Origin: Paratinospora sagittata
Lineage: Eukaryota > Streptophyta > Magnoliopsida > Ranunculales > Menispermaceae
DNA: 64,000 nucleotides
NCBI GenBank assembly: GCA_035771175.1
Contig: CM069594.1
Span: 15,595,670 to 15,659,669, forward strand
Direction: 5' to 3'
The notes beneath the pieces are model-generated. The model was not told the origin of the DNA, ran no database searches, and was given only the letters and a program-made list of their open reading frames with translations. Position 1 is the stretch's first letter, and every line of letters starts with the position of its first letter. The position numbers and the translations under genes were made by a program. Shown here piece by piece: positions 18,901 to 34,100 of the stretch.

Positions 18901-20059
18901 ATGTAATGGTTATGGTATTGAAACTTGGGGCTGATTTTTGCCAAGTTGCCAATCAAAAGCATGACTTTTCTATGATTATATTAATTTTATGCTTGAATTA
19001 GTAAAAACAATTGATTCATTTGTTTTTGTATTCTATGTTTTGGCGTGATCAAATAAATCAATGGGATTGCTTTGGATATGAGGATATATCTTATAGGTTG
19101 GATGTTCATTAGGCATATGTTTTACAGGTTTCAAAATCCTTTTTATTGGAAATACAAATGAGACTCTATCATTTTTTTTTTTTGAAAGCCTAGAGATTAC
19201 ATGAAACTACTCCATTTACTGGAAGAAAGAAAGTGATTGTTCTTCTTTTCCTTCTATAATGAATTATTGAACTTACTTATGATTAAAATTAAATCACTTT
19301 TACATCGAGAATGTAATGGTTACAGTGTTGAAACTTGGGGCAGATTTTTCCTCAGTTGCCAATCATAGGCATGACTTTTCTATGATTATATCAATTTTAT
19401 TCTTGAATTAGTAAAAAGAATTGATTGATTTATTTTTGTATTCTATGTTTTGGCATGATAAAATAAATCAATGGAATTGATTTGGATATGAGGATATATC
19501 TTATAGGTTGGATGTTCATTAGGCATATATTTTACAGGTTTCAAAATCCTTTTTGCTGAAAATACAAAGGAGACTATCATTTTTTTTTTGTTGAAAGCCT
19601 AGAGATTACATGAAACTGCTCCATTTACTGGAAGAAAGAAAGTGATTGTTCTTCTCTTCCTTATATAATGAATTATTGAACTTACTTATGATTAAAATTA
19701 AATCACTTTTACATCAAGAATGTAATGGTTATGGTGTTAAAACTTGGGGAAGATTTTTGCCCAGTTGCCAATCAAAGGATTGACTTTTTTAGGATTAAAT
19801 TAATTTTATGCTTGAATTAGTAAAAAGAATTGATTAATTTGTTTTTGTGTTCTACGTTTTGGCATGATCAAATAAATCAATGGGATTGCTTTGGATATGA
19901 GGATATATCTTATAGGTTGGATGTTCATTAGGCATATATTTTACAGGGTTCAAAATCCATTTTGTTGGAAATACAAATGAGACTCTATCATTTTTTTTTT
20001 TTTGAAAGCCTAAGGATTACATGAAATTGCTCCATTTACTGGAAGAAAGAAAGTGATTG

Positions 20060-23000
20060 TTCTTCTTTTCCTTCTATAATGAATTATTGAACTTACTTAT
20101 GATTAAAATTAAATCACTTTTACATCAAGAATGTAATGGTTACAGTGTTGAAACTTGGGGCAGATTTTTCCTCAGTTGCCAATCAAAGGCATGACTTTTC
20201 TATGATTATATCAATTTTATTCTTGATTTAGTAAAAAGAATTGATTGATTTGTTTTTGTATTCTATGTTTTGGCATGATAAAATAAATCAATGGAATTGA
20301 TTTGGATATGAGGATATATCTTATAGGTTGGATGTTCATTAGGCATATATTTTACAGGTTTCAAAATCCTTTTTGCTGAAAATACAAAGGAGACTATCAT
20401 TTTTTTTTTGTTGAAAGCCTAGAGATTACATGAAACTGCTCCATTTACTGGAAGAAAGAAAGTGATTGTTCTTCTTTTCCTTACATAATGAATTATTGAA
20501 CTTACTTACGATTAAAATTAAATCACTTTTACATCAAGAATGTAATGGTTACGGTGTTGAACCTTGGGGCAGATTTTTGCCAAGTTGCCAATCAAAAGCA
20601 TGACTTTTCTATGATTATATTAATTTTATGCTTGAATTAGTAAAAACAATTGATTCATTTGTTTTTGTATTCTATGTTTTGGCGTGACAAAATAAATCAA
20701 TGGAATTGATTTGGATATGAGGATATATCTTACAGGTTTGATGTTCATCAGGCATATATTTTACAGGTTTTCAAAATCCTTTTTGCTGAAAATACAAAGG
20801 AGACTATCATCTTTTTTTGTTGAAAGCCTAGAGATTACATGAAACTGCTCCATTTACTGGAAGAAAGAAAGTGATTGTTCTTCTTTTCCTTATATAATGA
20901 ATTATTGAACTTACTTATGATTAAAATTAAATCACTTTTACATCAAGAATGTAATGGTTATGGTGTTGAAACTTGGGGCAGATTTTTGCTCAGTTGCTAA
21001 TCAAAGGCATGACATTTCCATGATTATATTAATTTTACGCTTGAATTAGTAAAAACAATTGATTGATTTGTTTTTGAATTCTAGGTTTTGGCATGATAAA
21101 ATAAATCAATGGAATTGATTTGGATATGAGGATATATCTTATAGCTTGGATGTTCATTAGGCATATATTTTACAGGTTTTCAAAATCCTTTTTGCTGGAA
21201 ATACAAATGAGACTATCATTTTTTTTTGTTGAAAGTCTGGAGATTGCATGAAACTGCTCCATTTACTGGAAGAAAGAAAGTGATTGTTCTTCTCTTCCTT
21301 ATATAATGAATTATTGAACTTACTTATGATTAAAAGTAAATCACTGTTACATCAAGAATGTAATGGTTATGGTGTTGAAACTTGGGGCAGATTTTTGCTC
21401 AGTTGCCAATCAAAGGCTTGACTTTTCTATGATTATCTTAATTTTATGCTTGAATTAGTAAAAGGAATTGATTGATTTGTTTTTGAATTCTATGTTTTGG
21501 CATGATAAAATAAATAAGTGGAATTGATTTGGATATGAGGATATATCTTATAGCTTGGATGTTCATTAGGCATATATTTTACAGGCTTTCAAAATCCTTT
21601 TTGCTGGAAATACAAAAGAGACTCTATCATCTTTTTTTGTTGAAAGCCTAGAGATTACATGAAACTGCTCCATTTACTGGAAGAAAGAAAGTGATTGTTC
21701 TTCTTTTCCTTCTATAATGAATTATTGAACTTACTTATGATTAAAATTAAATCACTTTTACATCAAGAATGTAATGGTTACGGTGTTGAAACTTGGGGCA
21801 GATTTTTGCTCAGTTGCCAATCAAGGGCATGACTTTTCTATGATTATATCAATTTTATGCTTGAATTAGTAAAAACAATTGATTGATTTGTTTTTGTATT
21901 CTATGTTTTGGCCTGATAAAATAAATCAATGGAATTGATTTAGATCTGAGGATATATCTTATAGGTTGAATGTTCATTAGGCATATATTTTACAGGTTTT
22001 CAAAATCCTTTTTGCTGAAAATACAAAGGAGGCTATCATTTTTTTTTGTTCAAAGCCTGGAGATTACATGAAACTGCTCCATTTACTGGAAGAACTAACT
22101 TACTTATGATTAAAATTAAATCACTTTTACATCAAGAATGTAATGGTTATGGTGTTGAAACTTGGGGCAGATTTTTGCTCAGTTGCTAATCAAAGGCATG
22201 ACATTTCCATGATTATATTAATTTTACGCTTGAATTAGTAAAAACAATTGATTGATTTGTTTTTGAATTCTATGTTTTGGCATGATAAAATAAATCAATG
22301 GAATTGATTTGGATATGAGGATATATCTTATAGCTTGGATGTTCATTAGGCATATATTTTACAGGTTTTCAAAATCCTTTTTGCTGGAAATACAAATGAG
22401 ACTATCATTTTTTTTTGTTGAAAGTCTGGAGATTGCATGAAACTGCTCCATTTACTGGAAGAAAGAAAGTGATTGTTCTTCTCTTCCTTATATAATGAAT
22501 TATTGAACTTACTTATGATTAAAATTAAATCACTTTTACATCAAGAATGTAATGGTTATGGTGTTGAAACTTGGGGCAGATTTTTGCTCAGTTGCTAATC
22601 AAAGGCATGACATTTCCATGATTATATTAATTTTACGCTTGAATTAGTAAAAACAATTGATTGATTTGTTTTTGAATTCTATGTTTTCGCATGATAAAAT
22701 AAATCAATGGAATTGATTTGGATATGAGGATATATCTTATAGCTTGGATGTTCATTAGGCATATATTTTACAGGTTTTCAAAATCCTTTTTGCTGGAAAT
22801 ACAAATGAGACTATCATTTTTTTTTGTTGAAAGTCTGGAGATTGCATGAAACTGCTCCATTTACTGGAAGAAAGAAAGTGATTGTTCTTCTCTTCCTTAT
22901 ATAATGAATTATTGAACTTACTTATGATTAAAAGTAAATCACTGTTACATCAAGAATGTAATGGTTATGGTGTTGAAACTTGGGGCAGATTTTTGCTCAG

Positions 23001-26000
23001 TTGCCAATCAAAGGCTTGACTTTTCTATGATTATCTTAATTTTATGCTTGAATTAGTAAAAGGAATTGATTGATTTGTTTTTGAATTCTATGTTTTGGCA
23101 TGATAAAATAAATAAGTGGAATTGATTTGGATATGAGGATATATCTTATAGCTTGGATGTTCATTAGGCATATATTTTACAGGCTTTCAAAATCCTTTTT
23201 GCTGGAAATACAAAAGAGACTCTATCATCTTTTTTTGTTGAAAGCCTAGAGATTACATGAAACTGCTCCATTTACTGGAAGAAAGAAAGTGATTGTTCTT
23301 CTTTTCCTTCTATAATGAATTATTGAACTTACTTATGATTAAAATTAAATCACTTTTACATCAAGAATGTAATGGTTACAGTGTTGAAACTTGGGGCGGA
23401 TTTTTCCTCAGTTGCCAATCAAAGGCATGACTTTTCTATGATTATATCAATTTTATTCTTGATTTAGTAAAAAGAATTGATTGATTTATTTTTGTATTCT
23501 ATGTTTTGGCATGATAAAATAAATCAATGGAATTGATTTGGATATGAGGATATATCTTATAGGTTGGATGTTCATTAGGCATATATTTTACAGGTTTCAA
23601 AATCCTTTTTGCTGAAAATACAAAGGAGACTATCATTTTTTTTTTGTTGAAAGCCTAGAGATTACATGAAACTGCTCCATTTACTGGAAGAAAGAAAGTG
23701 ATTGTTCTTCTTTTCCTTACATAATGAATTATTGAACTTACTTACGATTAAAATTAAATCACTTTTACATCAAGAATGTAATGGTTACGGTGTTGAACCT
23801 TGGGGCAGATTTTTGCCAAGTTGCCAATCAAAAGCATGACTTTTCTATGATTATATTAATTTTATGCTTGAATTAGTAAAAACAATTGATTCATTTGTTT
23901 TTGTATTCTATGTTTTGGCGTGACAAAATAAATCAATGGAATTGATTTGGATATGAGGATATATCTTACAGGTTTGATGTTCATCAGGCATATATTTTAC
24001 AGGTTTTCAAAATCCTTTTTGCTGAAAATACAAAGGAGACTATCATCTTTTTTTGTTGAAAGCCTAGAGATTACATGAAACTGCTCCATTTACTGGAAGA
24101 AAGAAAGTGATTGTTCTTCTTTTCCTTATATAATGAATTATTGAACTTACTTATGATTAAAATTAAATCACTTTTACATCAAGAATGTAATGGTTATGGT
24201 GTTGAAACTTGGGGCAGATTTTTGCTCAGTTGCTAATCAAAGGCATGACATTTCCATGATTATATTAATTTTACGCTTGAATTAGTAAAAACAATTGATT
24301 GATTTGTTTTTGAATTCTATGTTTTGGCATGATAAAATAAATCAATGGAATTGATTTGGATATGAGGATATATCTTATAGCTTGGATGTTCATTAGGCAT
24401 ATATTTTACAGGTTTTCAAAATCCTTTTTGCTGGAAATACAAATGAGACTATCATTTTTTTTTGTTGAAAGTCTGGAGATTGCATGAAACTGCTCCATTT
24501 ACTGGAAGAAAGAAAGTGATTGTTCTTCTCTTCCTTATATAATGAATTATTGAACTTACTTATGATTAAAAGTAAATCACTGTTACATCAAGAATGTAAT
24601 GGTTATGGTGTTGAAACTTGGGGCAGATTTTTGCTCAGTTGCCAATCAAAGGCTTGACTTTTCTATGATTATCTTAATTTTATGCTTGAATTAGTAAAAG
24701 GAATTGATTGATTTGTTTTTGAATTCTATGTTTTGGCATGATAAAATAAATAAGTGGAATTGATTTGGATATGAGGATATATCTTATAGCTTGGATGTTC
24801 ATTAGGCATATATTTTACAGGCTTTCAAAATCCTTTTTGCTGGAAATACAAAAGAGACTCTATCATCTTTTTTTGTTGAAAGCCTAGAGATTACATGAAA
24901 CTGCTCCATTTACTGGAAGAAAGAAAGTGATTGTTCTTCTTTTCCTTCTATAATGAATTATTGAACTTACTTATGATTAAAATTAAATCACTTTTACATC
25001 AAGAATGTAATGGTTACGGTGTTGAAACTTGGGGCAGATTTTTGCTCAGTTGCCAATCAAGGGCATGACTTTTCTATGATTATATCAATTTTATGCTTGA
25101 ATTAGTAAAAACAATTGATTGATTTGTTTTTGTATTCTATGTTTTGGCCTGATAAAATAAATCAATGGAATTGATTTAGATCTGAGGATATATCTTATAG
25201 GTTGAATGTTCATTAGGCATATATTTTACAGGTTTTCAAAATCCTTTTTGCTGAAAATACAAAGGAGGCTATCATTTTTTTTTGTTCAAAGCCAGGAGAT
25301 TACATGAAACTGCTCCATTTACTGGAAGAACTAACTTACTTATGATTAAAATTAAATCACTTTTACATCAAGAATGTAATGGTTATGGTGTTGAAACTTG
25401 GGGCAGATTTTTGCTCAGTTGCTAATCAAAGGCATGACATTTCCATGATTATATTAATTTTACGCTTGAATTAGTAAAAACAATTGATTGATTTGTTTTT
25501 GAATTCTATGTTTTGGCATGATAAAATAAATCAATGGAATTGATTTGGATATGAGGATATATCTTATAGCTTGGATGTTCATTAGGCATATATTTTACAG
25601 GTTTTCAAAATCCTTTTTGCTGGAAATACAAATGAGACTATCATTTTTTTTTGTTGAAAGTCTGGAGATTGCATGAAACTGCTCCATTTACTGGAAGAAA
25701 GAAAGTGATTGTTCTTCTCTTCCTTATATAATGAATTATTGAACTTACTTATGATTAAAATTAAATCACTTTTACATCAAGAATGTAATGGTTATGGTGT
25801 TGAAACTTGGGGCAGATTTTTGCTCAGTTGCTAATCAAAGGCATGACATTTCCATGATTATATTAATTTTACGCTTGAATTAGTAAAAACAATTGATTGA
25901 TTTGTTTTTGAATTCTATGTTTTCGCATGATAAAATAAATCAATGGAATTGATTTGGATATGAGGATATATCTTATAGCTTGGATGTTCATTAGGCATAT

Positions 26001-26531
26001 ATTTTACAGGTTTTCAAAATCCTTTTTGCTGGAAATACAAATGAGACTATCATTTTTTTTTGTTGAAAGTCTGGAGATTGCATGAAACTGCTCCATTTAC
26101 TGGAAGAAAGAAAGTGATTGTTCTTCTCTTCCTTATATAATGAATTATTGAACTTACTTATGATTAAAAGTAAATCACTGTTACATCAAGAATGTAATGG
26201 TTATGGTGTTGAAACTTGGGGCAGATTTTTGCTCAGTTGCCAATCAAAGGCTTGACTTTTCTATGATTATCTTAATTTTATGCTTGAATTAGTAAAAGGA
26301 ATTGATTGATTTGTTTTTGAATTCTATGTTTTGGCATGATAAAATAAATAAGTGGAATTGATTTGGATATGAGGATATATCTTATAGCTTGGATGTTCAT
26401 TAGGCATATATTTTACAGGCTTTCAAAATCCTTTTTGCTGGAAATACAAAAGAGACTCTATCATCTTTTTTTGTTGAAAGCCTAGAGATTACATGAAACT
26501 GCTCCATTTACTGGAAGAAAGAAAGTGATTG
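20060..26531. repeat. 3236-bp higher-order repeat, two copies
   Basis: Copy 1 is about 20,060-23,295 and copy 2 about 23,296-26,531. Equivalent rare variants are exactly 3236 apart: ACCTTGGGGC at 20,561 and 23,797, and the short-monomer junction at 22,089 and 25,325. Both copies contain TTCGCATGATAAA (near 22,686 and 25,922). The unit contains the later trimer's monomers plus one extra B-type monomer and several others, so it is ancestral or sister to the 1189-bp trimer. Confidence 0.88.
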
Positions 26532-26999
26532 TTCTTCTTTTCCTTCTATAATGAATTATTGAACTTACTTATGATTAAAATTAAATCACTTTTACATCAA
26601 GAATGTAATGGTTACGGTGTTGAAACTTGGGGCAGATTTTTGCTCAGTTGCCAATCAAAGGCATGACTTTTCTATGATTATATCAATTTTATGCTTGAAT
26701 TAGTAAAAACAATTGATTGATTTGTTTTTGTATTCTATGTTTTGGCCTGATAAAATAAATCAATGGAATTGATTTAGATCTGAGGATATATCTTATAGGT
26801 TGAATGTTCATTAGGCATATATTTTACAGGTTTTCAAAATCCTTTTTGCTGAAAATACAAAGGAGGCTATCATTTTTTTTTGTTCAAAGCCTGGAGATTA
26901 CATGAAACTGCTCCATTTACTGGAAGAACTAACTTACTTATGATTAAAATTAAATCACTTTTACATCAAGAATGTAATGGTTATGGTGTTGAAACTTGG

Positions 27000-28117
27000 G
27001 GCAGATTTTTGCCCAGTTGCCAATCAAAGGCATGACTTTTCAATGATTATATTAATTTTATGCTTGAATTAGTAAAAACAATTGATTGATTTGTTTTTGT
27101 ATTCTATGTTTTGGCATGATAACAGAAAATCAATGGAATTGGCTTGGATATGAGGATATATATATTATAGGTTGGATGTTCATTAGGGATATGTTTTACA
27201 GGTTTTCAAAATCCTTTTTGCTAAAAATACAAAGGAGACTATCATTTTTTTTTGTTGAAAGCCTGGAGATTACATGAAACTGCTCAACTTACTGGAAGAA
27301 AGAAAGTGATTGTTCTTCTCTTCCTTATATAATGAATTATTGAACTTACTTATGATTAAAATTAAATCACTTTTACATCGAGAATGTAATGGTTATGTTG
27401 TTGAAACTGGGGGCAGATTTTTGCTCAGTTGCCAATCAAAGGCATGACTTTTCCATAATTATATTAATTTTACGCTTGAATTAGTAAAAACAATTGATTG
27501 ATTTGTTTTTTTGAATTCTATGTTTTGGCATAATAAAATAAATCAATGGAATTGATTTGGATATGAGGATATATCTTATAGCTTGGATGTTCATTTGGCA
27601 TATATTTTACAGGTTTTCAAAATCCTTTTTGCTGAAAATACAAAGGAGACTATCATTTTTTTTTTGTTGAAAGCCTCGAGGTTACATGAAACTGCTCCAT
27701 TTACTGGAAGAAAGAAAGTGATTGTTCTTCTCTTCCTTATATAATGAATTATTGAACTTACTTATAATTAAAATTAAATCACTTTTACATCAAGAATGTA
27801 ATGGTTACGGTGTTGAAACTTGGGGCAGATTTTTGCTCAGTTGCCAATCAAAGGCATGACTTTTCTATGATTATATCAATTTTATGCTTGAATTAGTAAA
27901 AACAATTGATTGATTTGTTTTTGTATTCTATGTTTTGGCCTGATAAAATAAATCAATGGAATTGATTTAGATCTGAGGATATATCTTATAGGTTGAATGT
28001 TCATTAGGCATATATTTTACAGGTTTTCAAAATCCTTTTTGCTGAAAATACAAAGGAGGCTATCATTTTTTTTTGTTCAAAGCCTGGAGATTACATGAAA
28101 CTGCTCCATTTACTGGA
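27000..28117. repeat. Satellite segment recurring at 20.4-kb distance
   Basis: This block, with an unusual monomer reading GATAACAGAAAATCAATGG (near 27,118) and GGAGATTACATGAAACTGCT followed by CAACTTACT, recurs at 42.6, 47.5 and 53.6 kb. The fit with 47,432-48,548 is the longest: both run on to a short-monomer junction (28,117 and 48,548). Confidence 0.75.
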
Positions 28118-31100
28118 AGAACTAACTTACTTATGATTAAAATTAAATCACTTTTACATCAAGAATGTAATGGTTATGGTGTTGAAACTTGGGGCAGATT
28201 TTTGCTCAGTTGCTAATCAAAGGCATGACATTTCCATGATTATATTAATTTTACGCTTGAATTAGTAAAAACAATTGATTGATTTGTTTTTGAATTCTAT
28301 GTTTTGGCATGATAAAATAAATCAATGGAATTGATTTGGATATGAGGATATATCTTATAGCTTGGATGTTCATTAGGCATATATTTTACAGGTTTTCAAA
28401 ATCCTTTTTGCTGGAAATACAAATGAGACTATCATTTTTTTTTGTTGAAAGTCTGGAGATTGCATGAAACTGCTCCATTTACTGGAAGAAAGAAAGTGAT
28501 TGTTCTTCTCTTCCTTATATAATGAATTATTGAACTTACTTATGATTAAAAGTAAATCACTGTTACATCAAGAATGTAATGGTTATGGTGTTGAAACTTG
28601 GGGCAGATTTTTGCTCAGTTGCCAATCAAAGGCTTGACTTTTCTATGATTATCTTAATTTTATGCTTGAATTAGTAAAAGGAATTGATTGATTTGTTTTT
28701 GAATTCTATGTTTTGGCATGATAAAATAAATAAGTGGAATTGATTTGGATATGAGGATATATCTTATAGCTTGGATGTTCATTAGGCATATATTTTACAG
28801 GCTTTCAAAATCCTTTTTGCTGGAAATACAAAAGAGACTCTATCATCTTTTTTTGTTGAAAGCCTAGAGATTACATGAAACTGCTCCATTTACTGGAAGA
28901 AAGAAAGTGATTGTTCTTCTTTTCCTTCTATAATGAATTATTGAACTTACTTATGATTAAAATTAAATCACTTTTACATCAAGAATGTAATGGTTACGGT
29001 GTTGAAACTTGGGGCAGATTTTTGCTCAGTTGCCAATCAAAGGCATGACTTTTCTATGATTATATCAATTTTATGCTTGAATTAGTAAAAACAATTGATT
29101 GATTTGTTTTTGTATTCTATGTTTTGGCCTGATAAAATAAATCAATGGAATTGATTTAGATCTGAGGATATATCTTATAGGTTGAATGTTCATTAGGCAT
29201 ATATTTTACAGGTTTTCAAAATCCTTTTTGCTGAAAATACAAAGGAGGCTATCATTTTTTTTTGTTCAAAGCCTGGAGATTACATGAAACTGCTCCATTT
29301 ACTGGAAGAACTAACTTACTTATGATTAAAATTAAATCACTTTTACATCAAGAATGTAATGGTTATGGTGTTGAAACATGGGGCAGATTTTTGCTCAGTT
29401 GCTAATCAAAGGCATGACATTTCCATGATTATATTAATTTTACGCTTGAATTAGTAAAAACAATTGATTGATTTGTTTTTGAATTCTATGTTTTGGCATG
29501 ATAAAATAAATCAATGGAATTGATTTGGATATGAGGATATATCTTATAGCTTGGATGTTCATTAGGCATATATTTTACAGGTTTTCAAAATCCTTTTTGC
29601 TGGAAATACAAATGAGACTATCATTTTTTTTTGTTGAAAGTCTGGAGATTGCATGAAACTGCTCCATTTACTGGAAGAAAGAAAGTGATTGTTCTTCTCT
29701 TCCTTATATAATGAATTATTGAACTTACTTATGATTAAAAGTAAATCACTGTTACATCAAGAATGTAATGGTTATGGTGTTGAAACTTGGGGCAGATTTT
29801 TGCTCAGTTGCCAATCAAAGGCTTGACTTTTCTATGATTATCTTAATTTTATGCTTGAATTAGTAAAAGGAATTGATTGATTTGTTTTTGAATTCTATGT
29901 TTTGGCATGATAAAATAAATAAGTGGAATTGATTTGGATATGAGGATATATCTTATAGCTTGGATGTTCATTAGGCATATATTTTACAGGCTTTCAAAAT
30001 CCTTTTTGCTGGAAATACAAAAGAGACTCTATCATCTTTTTTTGTTGAAAGCCTAGAGATTACATGAAACTGCTCCATTTACTGGAAGAAAGAAAGTGAT
30101 TGTTCTTCTTTTTCTTCTATAATGAATTATTGAACTTACTTATGATTAAAATTAAATCACTTTTACATCAAGAATGTAATGGTTACGGTGTTGAAACTTG
30201 GGGCAGATTTTTGCTCAGTTGCCAATCAAAGGCATGACTTTTCTATGATTATATCAATTTTATGCTTGAATTAGTAAAAACAATTGATTGATTTGTTTTT
30301 GTATTCTATGTTTTGGCCTGATAAAATAAATCAATGGAATTGATTTAGATCTGAGGATATATCTTATAGGTTGAATGTTCATTAGGCATATATTTTACAG
30401 GTTTTCAAAATCCTTTTTGCTGAAAATACAAAGGAGGCTATCATTTTTTTTTGTTCAAAGCCTGGAGATTACATGAAACTGCTCCATTTACTGGAAGAAC
30501 TAACTTACTTATGATTAAAATTAAATCACTTTTACATCAAGAATGTAATGGTTATGGTGTTGAAACTTGGGGCAGATTTTTGCTCAGTTGCTAATCAAAG
30601 GCATGACATTTCCATGATTATATTAATTTTACGCTTGAATTAGTAAAAACAATTGATTGATTTGTTTTTGAATTCTATGTTTTGGCATGATAAAATAAAT
30701 CAATGGAATTGATTTGGATATGAGGATATATCTTATAGCTTGGATGTTCATTAGGCATATATTTTACAGGTTTTCAAAATCCTTTTTGCTGGAAATACAA
30801 ATGAGACTATCATTTTTTTTTGTTGAAAGTCTGGAGATTGCATGAAACTGCTCCATTTACTGGAAGAAAGAAAGTGATTGTTCTTCTCTTCCTTATATAA
30901 TGAATTATTGAACTTACTTATGATTAAAAGTAAATCACTGTTACATCAAGAATGTAATGGTTATGGTGTTGAAACTTGGGGCAGATTTTTGCTCAGTTGC
31001 CAATCAAAGGCTTGACTTTTCTATGATTATCTTAATTTTATGCTTGAATTAGTAAAAGGAATTGATTGATTTGTTTTTGAATTCTATGTTTTGGCATGAT

Positions 31101-34100
31101 AAAATAAATAAGTGGAATTGATTTGGATATGAGGATATATCTTATAGCTTGGATGTTCATTAGGCATATATTTTACAGGCTTTCAAAATCCTTTTTGCTG
31201 GAAATACAAAAGAGACTCTATCATCTTTTTTTGTTGAAAGCCTAGAGATTACATGAAACTGCTCCATTTACTGGAAGAAAGAAAGTGATTGTTCTTTTTT
31301 TCCTTCTATAATGAATTATTGAACTTACTTATGATTAAAATTAAATCACTTTTACATCAAGAATGTAATGGTTACGGTGTTGAAACTTGGGGCAGATTTT
31401 TGCTCAGTTGCCAATCAAAGGCATGACTTTTCTATGATTATATCAATTTTATGCTTGAATTAGTAAAAACAATTGATTGATTTGTTTTTGTATTCTATGT
31501 TTTGGCCTGATAAAATAAATCAATGGAATTGATTTAGATCTGAGGATATATCTTATAGGTTGAATGTTCATTAGGCATATATTTTACAGGTTTTCAAAAT
31601 CCTTTTTGCTGAAAATACAAAGGAGGCTATCATTTTTTTTTGTTCAAAGCCTGGAGATTACATGAAACTGCTCCATTTACTGGAAGAACTAACTTACTTA
31701 TGATTAAAATTAAATCACTTTTACATCAAGAATGTAATGGTTATGGTGTTGAAACTTGGGGCAGATTTTTGCTCAGTTGCTAATCAAAGGCATGACATTT
31801 CCATGATTATATTAATTTTACGCTTGAATTAGTAAAAACAATTGATTGATTTGTTTTTGAATTCTATGTTTTGGCATGATAAAATAAATCAATGGAATTG
31901 ATTTGGATATGAGGATATATCTTATAGCTTGGATGTTCATTAGGCATATATTTTACAGGTTTTCAAAATCCTTTTTGCTGGAAATACAAATGAGACTATC
32001 ATTTTTTTTTGTTGAAAGTCTGGAGATTGCATGAAACTGCTCCATTTACTGGAAGAAAGAAAGTGATTGTTCTTCTCTTCCTTATATAATGAATTATTGA
32101 ACTTACTTATGATTAAAAGTAAATCACTGTTACATCAAGAATGTAATGGTTATGGTGTTGAAACTTGGGGCAGATTTTTGCTCAGTTGCCAATCAAAGGC
32201 TTGACTTTTCTATGATTATCTTAATTTTATGCTTGAATTAGTAAAAAGAATTGATTGATTTGTTTTTGAATTCTATGTTTTGGCATGATAAAATAAATAA
32301 GTTGAATTGATTTGGATATGAGGATATATTTTATAGCTTGGATGTTCATTAGGCATATATTTTACAGGCTTTCAAAATCCTTTTTGCTGGAAATACAAAA
32401 GAGACTCTATCATCTTTTTTTGTTGAAAGCCTAGAGATTACATGAAACTGCTCCATTTACTGGAAGAAAGAAAGTGATTGTTCTTCTTTTCCTTCTATAA
32501 TGAATTATTGAACTTACTTAGGATTAAAATTAAATCACTTTTACATCAAGAATGTAATGGTTACGGTGTTGAAACTTGGGGCAGATTTTTGCTGAGTTGC
32601 CAATCAAAGGCATGACTTTTCTATGATTATATCAATTTTATGCTTGAATTAGTAAAAACAATTGATTGATTTGTTTTTGTATTCTATGTTTTGGCCTGAT
32701 AAAATAAATCAATGGAATTGATTTAGATCTGAGGATATATCTTATAGGTTGAATGTTCATTAGGCATATATTTTACAGGTTTTCAAAATCCTTTTTGCTG
32801 AAAATACAAAGGAGGCTATCATTTTTTTTTGTTCAAAGCCTGGAGATTACATGAAACTGCTCCATTTACTGGAAGAACTAACTTACTTATGATTAAAATT
32901 AAATCACTTTTACATCAAGAATGTAATGGTTACGGTGTTGAAACTTGGGGCAGATTTTTGCTCAGTTGCTAATCAAAGGCATGACATTTCTATGATTATA
33001 TTAATTTTACGCTTGAATTAGTAAAAACAATTGATTGATTTGTTTTTGTATTCTATGTTTTGGCCTGATAAAATAAATCAATGGAATTGATTTAGATCTG
33101 AGGATATATCTTATAGGTTGAATGTTCATTAGGCATATATTTTACAGGTTTTCAAAATCCTTTTTGCTGAAAATACAAAGGAGGCTATCATTTTTTTTTG
33201 TTCAAAGCCTGGAGATTACATGAAACTGCTCCATTTACTGGAAGAACTAACTTACTTATGATTAAAATTAAATCACTTTTACATCAAGAATGTAATGGTT
33301 ATGGTGTTGAAACTTGGGGCAGATTTTTGCTCAGTTGCTAATCAAAGGCATGACATTTCCATGATTATATTAATTTTACGCTTGAATTAGTAAAAACAAT
33401 TGATTGATTTGTTTTTGAATTCTATGTTTTGGCATGATAAAATAAATCAATGGAATTGATTTGGATATGAGGATATATCTTATAGCTTGGATGTTCATTA
33501 GGCATATATTTTACAGGTTTTCAAAATCCTTTTTGCTGGAAATACAAATGAGACTATCATTTTTTTTTGTTGAAAGTCTGGAGATTGCATGAAACTGCTC
33601 CATTTACTGGAAGAAAGAAAGTGATTGTTCTTCTCTTCCTTATATAATGAATTATTGAACTTACTTATGATTAAAAGTAAATCACTGTTACATCAAGAAT
33701 GTAATGGTTATGGTGTTGAAACTTGGGGCAGATTTTTGCTCAGTTGCCAATCAAAGGCTTGACTTTTCTATGATTATCTTAATTTTATGCTTGAATTAGT
33801 AAAAGGAATTGATTGATTTGTTTTTGAATTCTATGTTTTGGCATGATAAAATAAATAAGTGGAATTGATTTGGATATGAGGATATATCTTATAGCTTGGA
33901 TGTTCATTAGGCATATATTTTACAGGCTTTCAAAATCCTTTTTGCTGGAAATACAAAAGAGACTCTATCATCTTTTTTTGTTGAAAGCCTAGAGATTACA
34001 TGAAACTGCTCCATTTACTGGAAGAAAGAAAGTGATTGTTCTTCTTTTCCTTCTATAATGAATTATTGAACTTACTTATGATTAAAATTAAATCACTTTT

